A stretch of 13,810 nt of DNA from Anaerolineales bacterium (GTDB lineage: Bacteria; Chloroflexota; Anaerolineae; Anaerolineales; Villigracilaceae), in NCBI GenBank assembly GCA_016928525.1, contig JAFGKO010000011.1, positions 1 to 13,810 of the forward strand. The letters are read 5' to 3'. The position numbers and the translations under genes are program-made. Shown here in pieces: positions 13,575 through 13,810 of the stretch. Positions within the stretch are counted from its first letter, which is position 1; every line of letters begins with the position of its first letter. The notes beneath the pieces are model-generated. The model was not told the DNA's origin and did not search any database. It saw only the letters and a list, made by a program, of their open reading frames with translations.

Positions 13575-13709
13575 GGCCCTCTCATACCATCGAGGGCAAT
13601 AATTGTCCAGAATTTATCGATATACCTTTTTTAGTATCCATCCTTCGCAATACTCTCTAACCCCCATTTTACCCCTCACTTTTTGGTTACTTGAGTTTAG
13701 AGTTCAAAA

Positions 13710-13810
13710 TGTAATTGGACCTTAACAAAAAGTGGATAGTCTCCCTCAATAGTGTGTTTTGTAGTAATCTTGGTACAAAAGCCTAACCCGAGGGAGACGA
13801 GATGGAAAGA
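13710..13810 (+). mobile_element. Possible left end of an IS3-like element
   Basis: TGTAATTGGACCTTAAC followed by AAAAAGTGGATAG loosely resembles the TGTACTGACCCCCAAAAGTTGGACA-type terminal repeats of IS3-family elements. It lies about 90 bases before an open reading start, as expected there. The other end lies outside the window, so this is only a suggestion. The stretch 13575-13709 holds nothing I can identify. Confidence 0.25.
13802..13810 (+). CDS. First three codons of a gene running off the window
   Basis: ATG GAA AGA, preceded by GAGGGAGACGAG with a GGGAG Shine-Dalgarno seven bases away. Too short to identify. An IS3-type transposase OrfA would fit the putative element end upstream, but that is speculation. 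Confidence 0.4.

Overview
The window looks like chromosomal DNA of a bacterium, most likely an anaerobic or facultative member of the Chloroflexota (Anaerolineae-like). This rests on the gene set, on small palindromic repeats between genes and on protein style; it is an inference, since no 16S or other phylogenetic marker was compared. Core genes are moderately GC-rich. One AT-rich patch (about 2.06-3.4 kb) and several repeat remnants mark accessory DNA.

Left end (1-690). A leftward pair is made of a SelW-like selenoprotein and the start of trpS. The selenoprotein contains an in-frame UGA in the CxxU redox motif, followed by a short hairpin placed where a bacterial SECIS element belongs. Its stop codon overlaps the trpS start (TGATG). 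The upstream gap holds two inverted copies of a small repeat and two divergent promoters, one of which drives an FmdB-type zinc-ribbon gene to the right.

Accessory stretch (690-5200). After fmdB comes a class III nucleotide cyclase with an N-terminal Cys4 motif. It is flanked on both sides by the fmdB tail plus its terminator, so a duplication took place here. Next, leftward, are an AT-rich PIN-like nuclease gene and the C-terminal remnant of a TIR-domain gene, which look like pieces of a defence-type region. An SDR oxidoreductase and a Tat-exported lipoprotein of unknown function follow as a probable leftward pair.

Metabolic and translation block (5200-13470), all leftward. From upstream to downstream it runs rpsB (S2 with a long acidic tail) - tsf - terminator - pyrH - frr - uppS - cdsA - a perfect 52-bp palindrome - glpX - repeat remnants - tRNA-Asn - terminator - a GltD-like flavoprotein - terminator. 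rpsB-tsf-pyrH-frr-uppS-cdsA is the classic bacterial order joining translation (S2, EF-Ts, ribosome recycling), UMP kinase and envelope lipid synthesis.

Right end (13430-13810). A tRNA-Glu(CTC) gene with a good sigma70-type promoter and a terminator runs rightward. It is divergent from rpsB and the two promoter regions overlap. The last 230 bases hold no complete gene. They end with an SD-like sequence and the first three codons of a rightward gene, possibly the start of an IS3-like element.
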